49,465 bases of DNA from Argonema antarcticum A004/B2 (GTDB lineage Bacteria > Cyanobacteriota > Cyanobacteriia > Cyanobacteriales > Aerosakkonemataceae): NCBI RefSeq assembly GCF_023333585.1, contig NZ_JAIQZN010000056.1, positions 1-49,465 on the forward strand. Reading direction: 5' to 3'. The position numbers and the translations under genes are program-made. Below, piece by piece: positions 15,634 to 23,477 of this stretch. The notes under the pieces are model-generated. The model searched no databases and was not told the origin of the DNA. It worked only from the letters and a program-made list of their open reading frames with translations. How positions within the stretch are numbered: the first letter of the stretch is position 1; every line of letters starts with the position of its first letter.

Positions 15634-18621
15634 TTATGTAATTTTAGTCTCTATTACCGCTTGCAATTGACTCAAGGATTCGTTATAATTAAGATGAGAT
15701 GAGCAGATAAATTCTCGCCACATCCGGGGAATTTCGGCTTGATTCTGGCAAATTACTGGCAACCAACTAGCACAGGGAAATTTATCCTCCATGCGTTGCA
15801 ACTTTTGTCGCGCTTCTCGCACAGAAACGTATAAAGATTTGCCCGAACAAAAAGTTGCGATCGCGTTTTTGAGAAATTCCTGTGCGACTAAATCGGGTAC
15901 AGGTTCGCGCATCACAATGATTTGCGGGATGTGCAAATCTTCCAGTTGTTCCGCCAATCCCAAACCGTCGCAAGAGTTGAAAATTGCTAAATGCAAACCG
16001 CGATCGATCGCAGCTTTCAAAGCATTTTCCAACTGTTCTATAGTTAGCCTTTCTGTTTGATTAATATCAATCCAACCGTTAATTTTATCCCATTTAGTCG
16101 AACTGTGTCCCGAAAAGCAGAGGATATCCCAACCTTGTTCATCCCACAGATATTCATCAAATTGTTTGCGAGTTGGTTCTACTAAAAATACCGTTTCGGC
16201 GGCGGGTAAATTTTCTAGGATTTGCCTATCTTCTTCCAGATTCAATCCTTTGCTATTCCCCAGAATCGCCAAGATTCTCACTTTATTTCTGGAAGGAACA
16301 GATTTTGTCATTCTGTCACCTTTTGTAGCGCTCAAAGCGACTTCAGATTGGCGATAATCTTCGCACAAATCCCACAAATGCCAGGGAAGGCGTCGCACTT
16401 GGATATCTTCGGATTGGATAATTATTCGGATTTGGTCAGATATATTTAATTTTGTCCGTAACTTATTTTTAATTGGACTAAACGCTTCCGAGTTAAGCCA
16501 AGTATTGAGTTGCTTTTTCAACTCGTTAGCCAAACTTTCAATTTCTTTCTTTAACTTAGGAATATCTTGAATCGAAACCTGCTTTACCTGAGACTGTGGT
16601 TTGATGCGGGGAAGCACACCTTGCGCTTGATAGCACAACCTGAGATTTTCATATTTTACTTGCCATTGTTGATAAAGTGCCGGTATTTCTGGTTTGGCAG
16701 GTAAGCTGGCGGTAAAATTGGCGGGGAGGGGATTTTCGTCCCACCAAATCTGCGCCGTGACTGCGGGAAATCCTATCTGAAAATCGCCTTTTCCCAGATT
16801 CAAAACCACTAATTTTTCAGATATACTAGGTTTAGCAGCTATCTGTTTAATCACCGACAGCATATCTACATTTTGTTGATGATAGCGTTCCAGCAGGGCC
16901 GATCGATCTTTTAATTCAGCTTGATATTTTTGCTCTAAAGCTTTCAGGTTATCTTCATAAATTTGGATGAAATCGCTGTGAATTTTGGCTTTATTCGCAT
17001 CGACAGGTACTCTGACCTTGACGATCACAACGCCATCGCCTTTGTTTTCAATGCTTTGGATATCGAGTTTAGTGCCTTCATTTTCGACTTGCACTTGTTG
17101 GAAAGATTGGGTGAAAGCTGTGGCGTCGATACCGTTGCGGAAAATCAAATCGACAGTGTTCAAAACCTCTTGAAACAGACTGGTAAATTCTCCTGGTGCA
17201 AACTCGCCGCTGCTGGGACGGCGTTCGCGATCGTCCGTTCTCGGCTTGGGATTTTCTAACAGATAAACCCACCGACAATCGACCCATTCCAGTATAGTGC
17301 TGCTGTCAATATTCCACGTTCCCAAACCGCAAGCGCCTGTTAGTTTGGCGTTCGTGAAATCAGTGCTAATTGCCTGAACTTGGGTTAAATTTGTCCACTC
17401 CAAACAGGCGTCCTCAAACGTAGCTTCGCTGAGATCCGCTTCTCTCAAATTAGCATAGCTGAGGTCTGCTGCCATCAGGTTTGCTCCTTTGAGATTAGCA
17501 TTAGTATATGATTGCTCGCGTCCATTTCCGCTAACCAGAAAATCTCTAACTTTTGAGTTCATTAATATTGTACCACTTAATCTTGCCCAGTCAAGATTTA
17601 TTGCTCTGTGCCATAAGGTGCGCGTTGTATTAGCAAATCTAATATCGGTGCTTTTGAGTGTGGCATAACTGAAGTTCGCATTAGTTAAATTAGCACCACG
17701 AAAACTGGTTCCGCCTATAGCTGCGATCGCAACGCCAATTTGGTGCAGAATGATATATTTATCGTCTTCTGCTAAAACTCGATCGGCAATGTAATTAGCC
17801 AATAAAACTAAAACAACAGCTAAGATTACGGCGATGGAAATGACGGTAATTTGAGCAGCAAGTGCCACCGATTGAGGTAGAGGAGGTTTTAATTTAAAAA
17901 AATATCTAGAACCATTGCGGGTGACGATCGCAGTGGCAATTATCGCGATCGCCATTGCCTCACCTACAACCAAAAATTTTATCCCCTCTCCCGCCACAAC
18001 TACAGCTAAAAATACGGCTAAACCTAATGATACCACTACCGCAATGGTCGCCGCAACTGCGATCGCCAAATACAAAATTACATAAGCCGAACTTGACGCA
18101 CCAGCTTGTCCGTTGGCAGCATAAATAAAATTACCTAATCTAAAAGCTCTAAACCAATCAAAAAACTTGTTGTTATCATTACTAATAGCGCTGAAAATCC
18201 CGATCGTAGAACCACACACAGCTACCACACTCGCGACAATGGCGATCGTTCTTTGGATGCCTTGGTTAATGGTGATAATCAACAATACTATATTGATAGC
18301 TAGGATGAAAAAGAAGCATAATAAACTAGCAGTGATTCCAAGTTGCCTATCTGGGTATGGTATTAAAAAAGTCGTTGTTCGATAAGCTGTAGTTACAGCC
18401 GCCACACCTGATATTGCTGATAGCAGTGCGGCAATAATTAATATTCCTATTCTCCAGTTAAGTGGGAGTCCCGCTTGAGCATTGGTGAAGTTAGCATTTG
18501 TGAGATTGGCATTAGTAAAATCTGCACCTTGGATGTTTGAATAAGAGAAATCGGTATTTGAGAGGTTTTCACCTCTGAAAGAACGTCCTTGGAGATTTCT
18601 GCGCTGTAGTTCGAGGTACAT
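15634..18621 (-). CDS. Pentapeptide-repeat, polytopic membrane, CHAT-protease protein
   Basis: A 995-residue modular protein. Residues 1-49 are pentapeptide repeats (FRGENLSNTDFSYSNIQGAD). Residues 56-280 hold about six membrane helices. Residues 305-430 are a second pentapeptide-repeat block (LKGANLMAADLSYANLREAD). Residues 480-700 are a beta-rich and coiled region including EKLVVLNLGKGDFQIGFPAV. Residues 780-965 form a CHAT caspase-like domain with catalytic His839 in CFSGHSS and Cys884 in FNSCDGLGLAEQL. CHAT proteases are often triggered effectors. It lies downstream of a DUF1822 gene and a sigma-factor gene on the same strand, separated from DUF1822 by a 436-base hairpin block. The large membrane part between the two pentapeptide blocks is unusual. 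Both catalytic residues are present, so it is probably active. Confidence 0.85.
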   Translation of the reverse strand: MYLELQRRNLQGRSFRGENLSNTDFSYSNIQGADFTNANLTNANFTNAQAGLPLNWRIGILIIAALLSAISGVAAVTTAYRTTTFLIPYPDRQLGITASLLCFFFILAINIVLLIITINQGIQRTIAIVASVVAVCGSTIGIFSAISNDNNKFFDWFRAFRLGNFIYAANGQAGASSSAYVILYLAIAVAATIAVVVSLGLAVFLAVVVAGEGIKFLVVGEAMAIAIIATAIVTRNGSRYFFKLKPPLPQSVALAAQITVISIAVILAVVLVLLANYIADRVLAEDDKYIILHQIGVAIAAIGGTSFRGANLTNANFSYATLKSTDIRFANTTRTLWHRAINLDWARLSGTILMNSKVRDFLVSGNGREQSYTNANLKGANLMAADLSYANLREADLSEATFEDACLEWTNLTQVQAISTDFTNAKLTGACGLGTWNIDSSTILEWVDCRWVYLLENPKPRTDDRERRPSSGEFAPGEFTSLFQEVLNTVDLIFRNGIDATAFTQSFQQVQVENEGTKLDIQSIENKGDGVVIVKVRVPVDANKAKIHSDFIQIYEDNLKALEQKYQAELKDRSALLERYHQQNVDMLSVIKQIAAKPSISEKLVVLNLGKGDFQIGFPAVTAQIWWDENPLPANFTASLPAKPEIPALYQQWQVKYENLRLCYQAQGVLPRIKPQSQVKQVSIQDIPKLKKEIESLANELKKQLNTWLNSEAFSPIKNKLRTKLNISDQIRIIIQSEDIQVRRLPWHLWDLCEDYRQSEVALSATKGDRMTKSVPSRNKVRILAILGNSKGLNLEEDRQILENLPAAETVFLVEPTRKQFDEYLWDEQGWDILCFSGHSSTKWDKINGWIDINQTERLTIEQLENALKAAIDRGLHLAIFNSCDGLGLAEQLEDLHIPQIIVMREPVPDLVAQEFLKNAIATFCSGKSLYVSVREARQKLQRMEDKFPCASWLPVICQNQAEIPRMWREFICSSHLNYNESLSQLQAVIETKIT

Positions 18622-18660
18622 GATTGATGAGGAAAAATGTTAGTTAAGTTGTCCAGACCC

Positions 18661-18710
18661 GCCTGGGGTTCAAACCCCAGGCTAATAGCGAAAGTCCACT
18701 GAAGTGGACT
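18661..18710. repeat. Paired-hairpin element, copy 1
   Basis: Two perfect stems form a unit. Stem one is GCCTGGGGT / ACCCCAGGC with a TCAA loop (18661-18682). A 10-base linker, TAATAGCGAA, follows. Stem two is AGTCCACT / AGTGGACT with a GA loop (18693-18710). The same architecture recurs at 18745, inverted at 18932, and with different but compensated stem bases at 22288. Confidence 0.9.
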
Positions 18711-18744
18711 GGAAAACAAAAAAACAAATATTTTGTCCAGACCC

Positions 18745-18794
18745 GCCTGGGGTTCAAACCCCAGGCTAATAGCGAAAGTCCACTGAAGTGGACT
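18745..18794. repeat. Paired-hairpin element, copy 2
   Basis: Identical in sequence to copy 1 and 84 bases downstream of it, as part of the direct repeat. Stem of nine pairs with TCAA loop, linker TAATAGCGAA, stem of eight pairs with GA loop. Confidence 0.9.
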
Positions 18795-18931
18795 GGAAAA
18801 CAAAAAAACAAATATTTTGTCCACTTTAGTTCACTGAAGTGGACGTTGGCTAAAAGCTCTTGCGTTTTCACCTCTGGTGGGCTATAAGGCGACTGCATAA
18901 TGTTAATGAATTTAACTTTGTTCATTTATTC

Positions 18932-18981
18932 AGTCCACTTCAGTGGACTTGGGCTATTAGCCTGGGGTTTGAACCCCAGGC
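18932..18981. repeat. Paired-hairpin element, copy 3 (inverted)
   Basis: On the opposite strand this reads as the same two stems as copies 1 and 2, with linker TAATAGCCCA in place of TAATAGCGAA. Further down (18983-19050) are degenerate relatives: a tandem of GGGCTATGAGGTTGGAGTT and a shortened hairpin GGAG-TTCAAAC-CTCC followed by GGGCTAATAGC. These look like decayed copies. Confidence 0.85.
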
Positions 18982-19057
18982 GGGCTATGAGGTTGGAGTT
19001 TTCACCTCTGGTGGGCTATGAGGTTGGAGTTCAAACCTCCGGGCTAATAGCGAGGGG

Positions 19058-19969
19058 CTACAAACAAAAGTCTTGCTTCACACTCGTTTCTCCCAGCGCC
19101 ACGGCGACGGTGAAACGTTCTTCTAATTCAGCACTGAAATGCAACTGAATAAAATTATCCGCCTCCCTCGATTCTGTGTCAAGAACTATTTCTCCCGATT
19201 CATCTATTACCATCAACTTCACTCCCGGCGGCAAAAAAGTTTGACCTTTCATCGGATGCACCTGCACCCGAATATCTACTTCTGAATCTGGTTCTGGCGG
19301 CAGCATAACTACCAGCGCCAGGGACTGTTCCCCCAGTTCCATTCCTAAGTCAATCTGCTGACCCCGCGTAATATTCACGGCGCCTCTAAACATATATGCC
19401 AGTTCGACTTTTTCTAGGCTTAAAAGCTGCTCGATCGCTTGCCAACCAGCCTCAATTATCCCTGAAAACCATTGTCTCAGATTTACAGGTTCAGATTGTC
19501 GTTTTTGACACAAAAAATCTGTAAATTTTTCTAAAGATTGCAGTTGGCTGAGGTGGATTTCTTTGGCTGGGTTTTCGGTGAATCCCAACAATGTCGCTTC
19601 TTTCAAAGATTGGTTTAGCCGCACGGCAACATAGCCAAGCCTGTTTTCCCAAACATCGGGAGGAATGTGGCAAACTTCTGCATCTGGTAAGACGGGGCGA
19701 CATTCTAATTTGCCTAGATATTTTATATCCAAATCGGCAACATCCATGAATTTCAGCATCACCGGATTGCGGCTATCACTTTGAGACCAATTGGTGTCAA
19801 ATCCCAGGCAGCGGATGTAAAAATCAACGGCGTATACGGCTAATGTATTGAGATAAACCTGTTTGGCTTTTTGAGGTGATGGTTGATGTTTGCAGCACTG
19901 TTGGGCGATCGAATGGGCTTCAAAAGATAGGGGTACTGCGAATGTCAAATTTTCAGTTAGTTTACTCAT
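19058..19969 (-). CDS. DUF1822 family protein
   Basis: A 303-residue soluble protein of the cyanobacteria-specific DUF1822 family. It opens FAVPLSFEAHSIAQQCC, followed by KAKQVYLNTLAVYAVDFYIRCLGFDTNW and LECRPVLPD, all family signatures. The C-terminal third is beta-rich (VDIRVQVHPMKGQTFLPPGV, then GEIVLDTESREADNFIQLHF), resembling an Ig- or prealbumin-like domain. It is the second gene after a sigma-factor gene, 29 bases downstream, and precedes the CHAT gene. No enzymatic motif is visible; a scaffold, sensor or regulator of the CHAT protein is inferred from neighbourhood alone. Confidence 0.85.
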   Translation of the reverse strand: MSKLTENLTFAVPLSFEAHSIAQQCCKHQPSPQKAKQVYLNTLAVYAVDFYIRCLGFDTNWSQSDSRNPVMLKFMDVADLDIKYLGKLECRPVLPDAEVCHIPPDVWENRLGYVAVRLNQSLKEATLLGFTENPAKEIHLSQLQSLEKFTDFLCQKRQSEPVNLRQWFSGIIEAGWQAIEQLLSLEKVELAYMFRGAVNITRGQQIDLGMELGEQSLALVVMLPPEPDSEVDIRVQVHPMKGQTFLPPGVKLMVIDESGEIVLDTESREADNFIQLHFSAELEERFTVAVALGETSVKQDFCL

Positions 19970-19998
19970 AATTATCTCTTTTCCAACCTCTTTGGCAA

Positions 19999-20634
19999 CT
20001 ATTCCTGTAAATATCTATTGAAATAAGGCATTAAATTACGCAAATTCCGATTGAAAAAACTACAAAGAGTCTGAGGTGAAATGCCTAAGTTTTTGGAAAG
20101 TTCATCCCAGGAATAGTCTTCTACAAATCTTGCCCACGCTAAAATTTGAAATGTCACATCGGGACGGCCTCTGATTGATTCAGCTTGCAAAAGATTTTCT
20201 GGGTCGTCTTGGAGAAATCGCCGCACCAAAATGGCGTCGTCAAGGGTATCTTCCTGTGATGCAAACCTCTCTAAATCGTCGAGGGATGGAAGGGAGATTA
20301 TCCTGTTGTTGTTATAGTCGTTGACAACAGCAATAAATTGATATCGCAGCAATGAATTCACCCACGCCATGACGGGATATTGTGGTTTGTATTTGTCTAT
20401 ATTTTGGCAAATTTCTAGCATGGTTCGCTGGCGGGCTTCATTATAAAGGTCTTCGTAAACATCAGGTAGCCATAACCCACTTTGGGGATGACCAAGCTGG
20501 TTTGATTGCCAAATTTCATTTATCAGTTTATTTAATGTTTGCAGCCGTTGACTGCTCTGGGGCGGGTGCTGTTGAGCTTCTATTGCTAGTTTCTGAAGTT
20601 GCCGATCGAAATCATCGCCTGGTGGGGCAACCAT
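19999..20634 (-). CDS. Sigma-70-family (ECF-like) sigma factor
   Basis: A 211-residue sigma factor of a type found in cyanobacteria. The region-2-like part is RQRTMLEICQNIDKYKPQ followed by VMAWVNSLLRYQFIAVVNDY. The region-4-like helix-turn-helix is ARFVEDYSWDELSKNLGISP followed by QTLCSFFNRNLRNLM. The frame extends to a GTG at 20673, but the ATG at 20634 has a strong AAGGAG site six bases upstream and is preferred. It heads the DUF1822-CHAT gene set, so it may drive transcription of that set. No anti-sigma gene is recognisable; DUF1822 could play that part (inference). Confidence 0.75.
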   Translation of the reverse strand: MVAPPGDDFDRQLQKLAIEAQQHPPQSSQRLQTLNKLINEIWQSNQLGHPQSGLWLPDVYEDLYNEARQRTMLEICQNIDKYKPQYPVMAWVNSLLRYQFIAVVNDYNNNRIISLPSLDDLERFASQEDTLDDAILVRRFLQDDPENLLQAESIRGRPDVTFQILAWARFVEDYSWDELSKNLGISPQTLCSFFNRNLRNLMPYFNRYLQE

Positions 20635-20975
20635 CTCACTCTCCTTGTTTGTTTGGGATTTTCTGTAGGACACTTCCGATAAGGCTGTGGGTGAACCTCT
20701 ACTTGTTCTTATGGTTTAGCGCCAAGTTTTTACGCATTTACACCTGATTTGTTATAAAACTTTACTTTTACCTGGCTCTGAAAAAAAGTTTCGAGATTTG
20801 CGTAAAAAGTTTGGCGTTTTCCATAGAAGAGGTTAGCAGGGGTTGACACAAGTATCTTTGCTGTCAATTAACCCAAGGTTAAGGGGTGTGTGCGATCGGC
20901 TTTCTGTGAGGATATGCGATCTTTGCTCGCAATCTTTCTATTTTCAACTTCTGACTTCTGAAAGGAGTGAATTCT
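20635..20975. other. Divergent promoter region between sigma and HAF genes
   Basis: This 341-base gap should hold divergent promoters for the sigma-factor cluster and the HAF-repeat gene. It contains one copy of a 32-base dispersed element (20890-20921, GTGCGATCGGCTTTCTGTGA...ATGCGATC) whose ends are HIP1-like. No gene is supported. Confidence 0.5.
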
Positions 20976-22172
20976 ATGCCTACTTCTACTCTTGTGAAAA
21001 AACTAAAAAAGCTTTCCTTCTCACTGACTACCATCACTGCACTAGGACTTGCAACATCTCAGTCTGCTGAAGCTGCATCTTTCTACTCCATCAGTGATCT
21101 CGGTACACTCGGCGGGACTGAAAGCATGGCTTATGGTATTAACAACTTAGGCCAGGTAGTTGGTCAATCGCAAACAGCTAGTGGAGCTAAACGTGCCTTC
21201 CTATGGACGGATGGTGTCGGAATGAGTGACCTTGGTCATTTTGGTAGCAACGGCAGCTATGCCACAAGCATTAACGATAGTGGACAAGTTTCGGGTACAA
21301 GTGGTTTATTCCCCGATTCTAGAGGTGAAGCTCGTGCCTTTCGTTACACTGACGGTGTTGGCAAAGTAAATCTCGGTGTATTGCCCCCCAATGGAGGAGA
21401 TAGCCGGGGCAACGACATCAATGCTAGTGGACAGGTCGTAGGTTGGGCTAATAGAGGTCATGGCTTTGGCTATCCAGAATCAAATGATAATCCAGGTTAC
21501 GCCGTTCGTTGGACAGGCAGTTCCATTCAATCTCTCGGTACTCTGGGCGGTTATTACAGTGTTGGCACTGGTATCAACGACAACGGGCAGGTTACTGGTT
21601 ACAGTGCCACAGCACGCAATGCTGCTACTCACGCTTTCCTCTGGACTGAAGGTGTTGGTATGACTGACCTCGGTACGCTCGGCGGTAAGAACAGCTACGC
21701 ATCAAAAATCAACAATTCTGGTCAGGTAGTCGGTAAATCTCAAACTGCTAACGGAGACGAACGAGCCTTTTTATGGAACGAGAGTGATGGAATGACTGAC
21801 CTCGGTACGCTCGGCGGTAAGAACAGCTACGCTTGGGGCATTAATAAATTCGGCCTAGTGGTTGGTAACTCGGATGACGCTAATGAAAGTTCTCGTGCGT
21901 TTCTCTGGGAAAATGACGTAATGACCGATCTTAACAGCTTAATTGCTACTGACTCCGGCTGGGAACTTAAGCAAGCACGCGATATTAATGATCTAGGACA
22001 GATTGTGGGCTGGGGTTCTATCAATGGCAAAACTCATGCTTTCTTGCTAACGCCTGTTTCTGAACACAAGTCAGTTCCCGAACCTTCTTCTACATTAGGT
22101 TTATTAGCATTTGGTACTTTCGGTGTCGCTTCCCTACTGAAACGCAAACAGCAAGAAAAAGTTTTGAATTGA
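20976..22172 (+). CDS. HAF-repeat PEP-CTERM secreted protein
   Basis: A 398-residue exported protein. After the signal peptide (LKKLSFSLTTITALGLATSQ, cut near AEAAS) come about seven HAF repeats, each with a YxINxxGQVVG core and an RAFLW strand, preceded by SDLGTLGG or a variant. They probably form a beta-propeller. The C-terminus is a PEP-CTERM sorting signal: VPEPSSTLGLLAFGTFGVA, then LLKRKQQ, recognised by exosortase/archaeosortase systems. ATG at 20976 with AAAGGAG is chosen over GTG at 20967, which overlaps the ribosome site. The ligand or function is unknown. The tail is almost identical to that of the next gene. Confidence 0.88.
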   Translation: MPTSTLVKKLKKLSFSLTTITALGLATSQSAEAASFYSISDLGTLGGTESMAYGINNLGQVVGQSQTASGAKRAFLWTDGVGMSDLGHFGSNGSYATSINDSGQVSGTSGLFPDSRGEARAFRYTDGVGKVNLGVLPPNGGDSRGNDINASGQVVGWANRGHGFGYPESNDNPGYAVRWTGSSIQSLGTLGGYYSVGTGINDNGQVTGYSATARNAATHAFLWTEGVGMTDLGTLGGKNSYASKINNSGQVVGKSQTANGDERAFLWNESDGMTDLGTLGGKNSYAWGINKFGLVVGNSDDANESSRAFLWENDVMTDLNSLIATDSGWELKQARDINDLGQIVGWGSINGKTHAFLLTPVSEHKSVPEPSSTLGLLAFGTFGVASLLKRKQQEKVLN

Positions 22173-22519
22173 GTTGTATCTGATTGATGAGAGTGCGATC
22201 GGCCTTTCTGTGAGGATATGCGATCGCTCGGATCTCAACCACTGCTTCTGATGCGATCGCAACAGATCCTGGACTAACCTCTCACCCGCCAGAGAATCAA
22301 TTCTCTGGCTAATAGCAGAAGTCCTCTCAAGAGGACTAGAAAAGCGTCTTCAGTCCGCTGTGCGATCGGCTTTCTGTAGGGATGTTCGATCGTTCCTTAG
22401 AATATCCGCCTTATCCAGCCTATCCTTCTATAGTTTAAAGGAGTAATTTCTGAGGACTGCAAATCCTACCACAAATTCTTCATGTCCAAAATATTCCATT
22501 TTTCGGAGAAACCTGTTTT
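22173..22519. other. Repeat-filled gap between the two PEP-CTERM genes
   Basis: No gene is visible. The gap carries two copies of the 32-base HIP1-ended element (22193-22225 and 22360-22392) on either side of a paired-hairpin element at 22288. The 3' flank of the HAF gene (GTTGTA..GAT.GATGA) also resembles the flank after the next gene. Confidence 0.8.
22288..22337. repeat. Paired-hairpin element, covarying copy
   Basis: The architecture is the same as at 18661: stem GCCAGAGAA / TTCTCTGGC with TCAA loop, 10-base linker TAATAGCAGA, and stem AGTCCTCT / AGAGGACT with CA loop. Compared with copy 1, four base pairs of stem one and one of stem two have changed on both sides, keeping every pair intact. 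Stem lengths, loop lengths and linker length are unchanged. Confidence 0.92.
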
Positions 22520-23203
22520 ATGAATACTATGAAAAAGCTATCTATCGCTTTAGTGGAATCAACGCTAGTCGCCTTCGGAACAGGAGGAATGGCACAGGCG
22601 GCTATCTTGTTCAACTCAGATACAGGACATTACTACGAGTTTGTATCCGAAGCTCTCACATGGAATCAGGCAAAAGCTGCCTCCGAAAATAAGTCTTACC
22701 AGGGTCTTCAGGGGTATCTGACAACAATTACCTCTCAAGCAGAACACAATTTTATTATTTCAAACGTGACTAAGATTGGAGCATGGTTAGGCGCGAGTGA
22801 TGCAGAAAGGGAAGGAGTATGGAAGTGGATGACAGGGCCGGAAGCAGGAACGGTATTTTGGCGTGGAGGTAACAAAGCTACTGGGGGCAGACCAGTTAAT
22901 GGTCAATATGCAAATTGGGATATCCATGCACCTAATAATGACTATCTAGGTCAAAGTGATGAAGATTATGCCCATCTATGGTACGGCTCTAAGGGCCAGT
23001 GGAATGATGCACCAGGTTTTGCACGTATGTCTGGCTACGTGGTTGAGTACGGTGGGATGGAAAGCACGTCGCCTGAACCAACATCAGTTACCGAACCTTC
23101 TTCTATGTTGGGTCTATTAGCATTTGGTACTTTCGGTGCCGCTTCCCTGCTGAAACGCAAACAGCAACAGAAAGTTTTGAATTCAGTTGTAAGCGATCGA
23201 TGA
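22520..23203 (+). CDS. C-type-lectin-fold PEP-CTERM protein
   Basis: A 227-residue exported protein. A signal peptide (MKKLSIALVESTLVAFGTGG, cut near AQAA) is followed by a C-type lectin-like domain at about residues 33-180: GHYYEFVSEALTWNQAKAAS, LTTITSQAEHNFI, GAWLGASDAEREGVWKWMTG, and the closing YAHLWYGSKGQWNDAPG. Such domains bind sugars or proteins outside the cell. The C-terminal anchor TEPSSMLGLLAFGTFGAAS, LLKRKQQ is a PEP-CTERM-type tail, but the motif itself reads T-E-P instead of P-E-P; an earlier SPEP lies 11 residues upstream. It probably shares an export and sorting route with the preceding gene. Confidence 0.82.
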   Translation: MNTMKKLSIALVESTLVAFGTGGMAQAAILFNSDTGHYYEFVSEALTWNQAKAASENKSYQGLQGYLTTITSQAEHNFIISNVTKIGAWLGASDAEREGVWKWMTGPEAGTVFWRGGNKATGGRPVNGQYANWDIHAPNNDYLGQSDEDYAHLWYGSKGQWNDAPGFARMSGYVVEYGGMESTSPEPTSVTEPSSMLGLLAFGTFGAASLLKRKQQQKVLNSVVSDR

Positions 23204-23290
23204 AAAAGGAGTGCGATTATCTACGGTACGCTTTGCGATATGCCGAAGGCACGCTACGCGATCGCGCATAAAAGTGCGATCGCCTACCTG

Positions 23291-23420
23291 GAATTAATCG
23301 AAGTGCGATCGAGTTTGGGAATTAATCGAAATGCGATCGAGTTTGGGAATTAATCGAAATGCGATCGAGTTTGGGAATTAATCGAAATGCGATCGCGTTT
23401 GGGGATTAATCGAAATGCGA
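23291..23420. repeat. 28-base tandem repeat, about 4.6 copies
   Basis: Units starting at 23291, 23319, 23347, 23375 and a partial at 23403 each read GAATTAATCGAAATGCGATC plus GAGTTTGG with one or two changes. There are no spacers between units. Each carries a GCGATCG motif, so the array multiplies HIP1-like sites downstream of the lectin gene. A single related unit sits at about 25860-25880. Confidence 0.92.
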
Positions 23421-23477
23421 TCCCTCCTCCAAAAACCAATATTTAATTAACTCAAACTTTGGAGCGATCGTTTTTCA

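Larger units (their letters stand above)
18649..18848. repeat. 84-base direct repeat, two full copies plus a partial third
   Basis: An exact 84-base unit starts at 18649 and 18733, and a third copy begins at 18817 but diverges after a few bases into another GTCCACT...AGTGGAC stem. Each full unit holds a paired hairpin followed by an A-rich spacer. Because 84 is a multiple of three, the repeat gives repetitive open frames on the minus strand, which I take as artefacts. The block separates the DUF1822 gene from the CHAT gene. Confidence 0.9.

Noticed and set aside
18661-18682. GGGGTTCAAACCCC looks like a tRNA T-arm
   Set aside because: No acceptor, D or anticodon arms can be built around it, and the same hairpin recurs in repeats with changed stem bases. 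It belongs to the double-hairpin element.
18447-18925. Open frames with repeated peptide DKIFVFLFSSPLQWTFAISL
   Set aside because: They arise because the 84-base repeat has a length divisible by three; they lack family resemblance and overlap the CHAT gene antisense or out of frame.
23291-23420. CRISPR-like array of 28-base repeats
   Set aside because: Units are directly contiguous with no spacers, and no cas genes are present. It is a simple tandem repeat.
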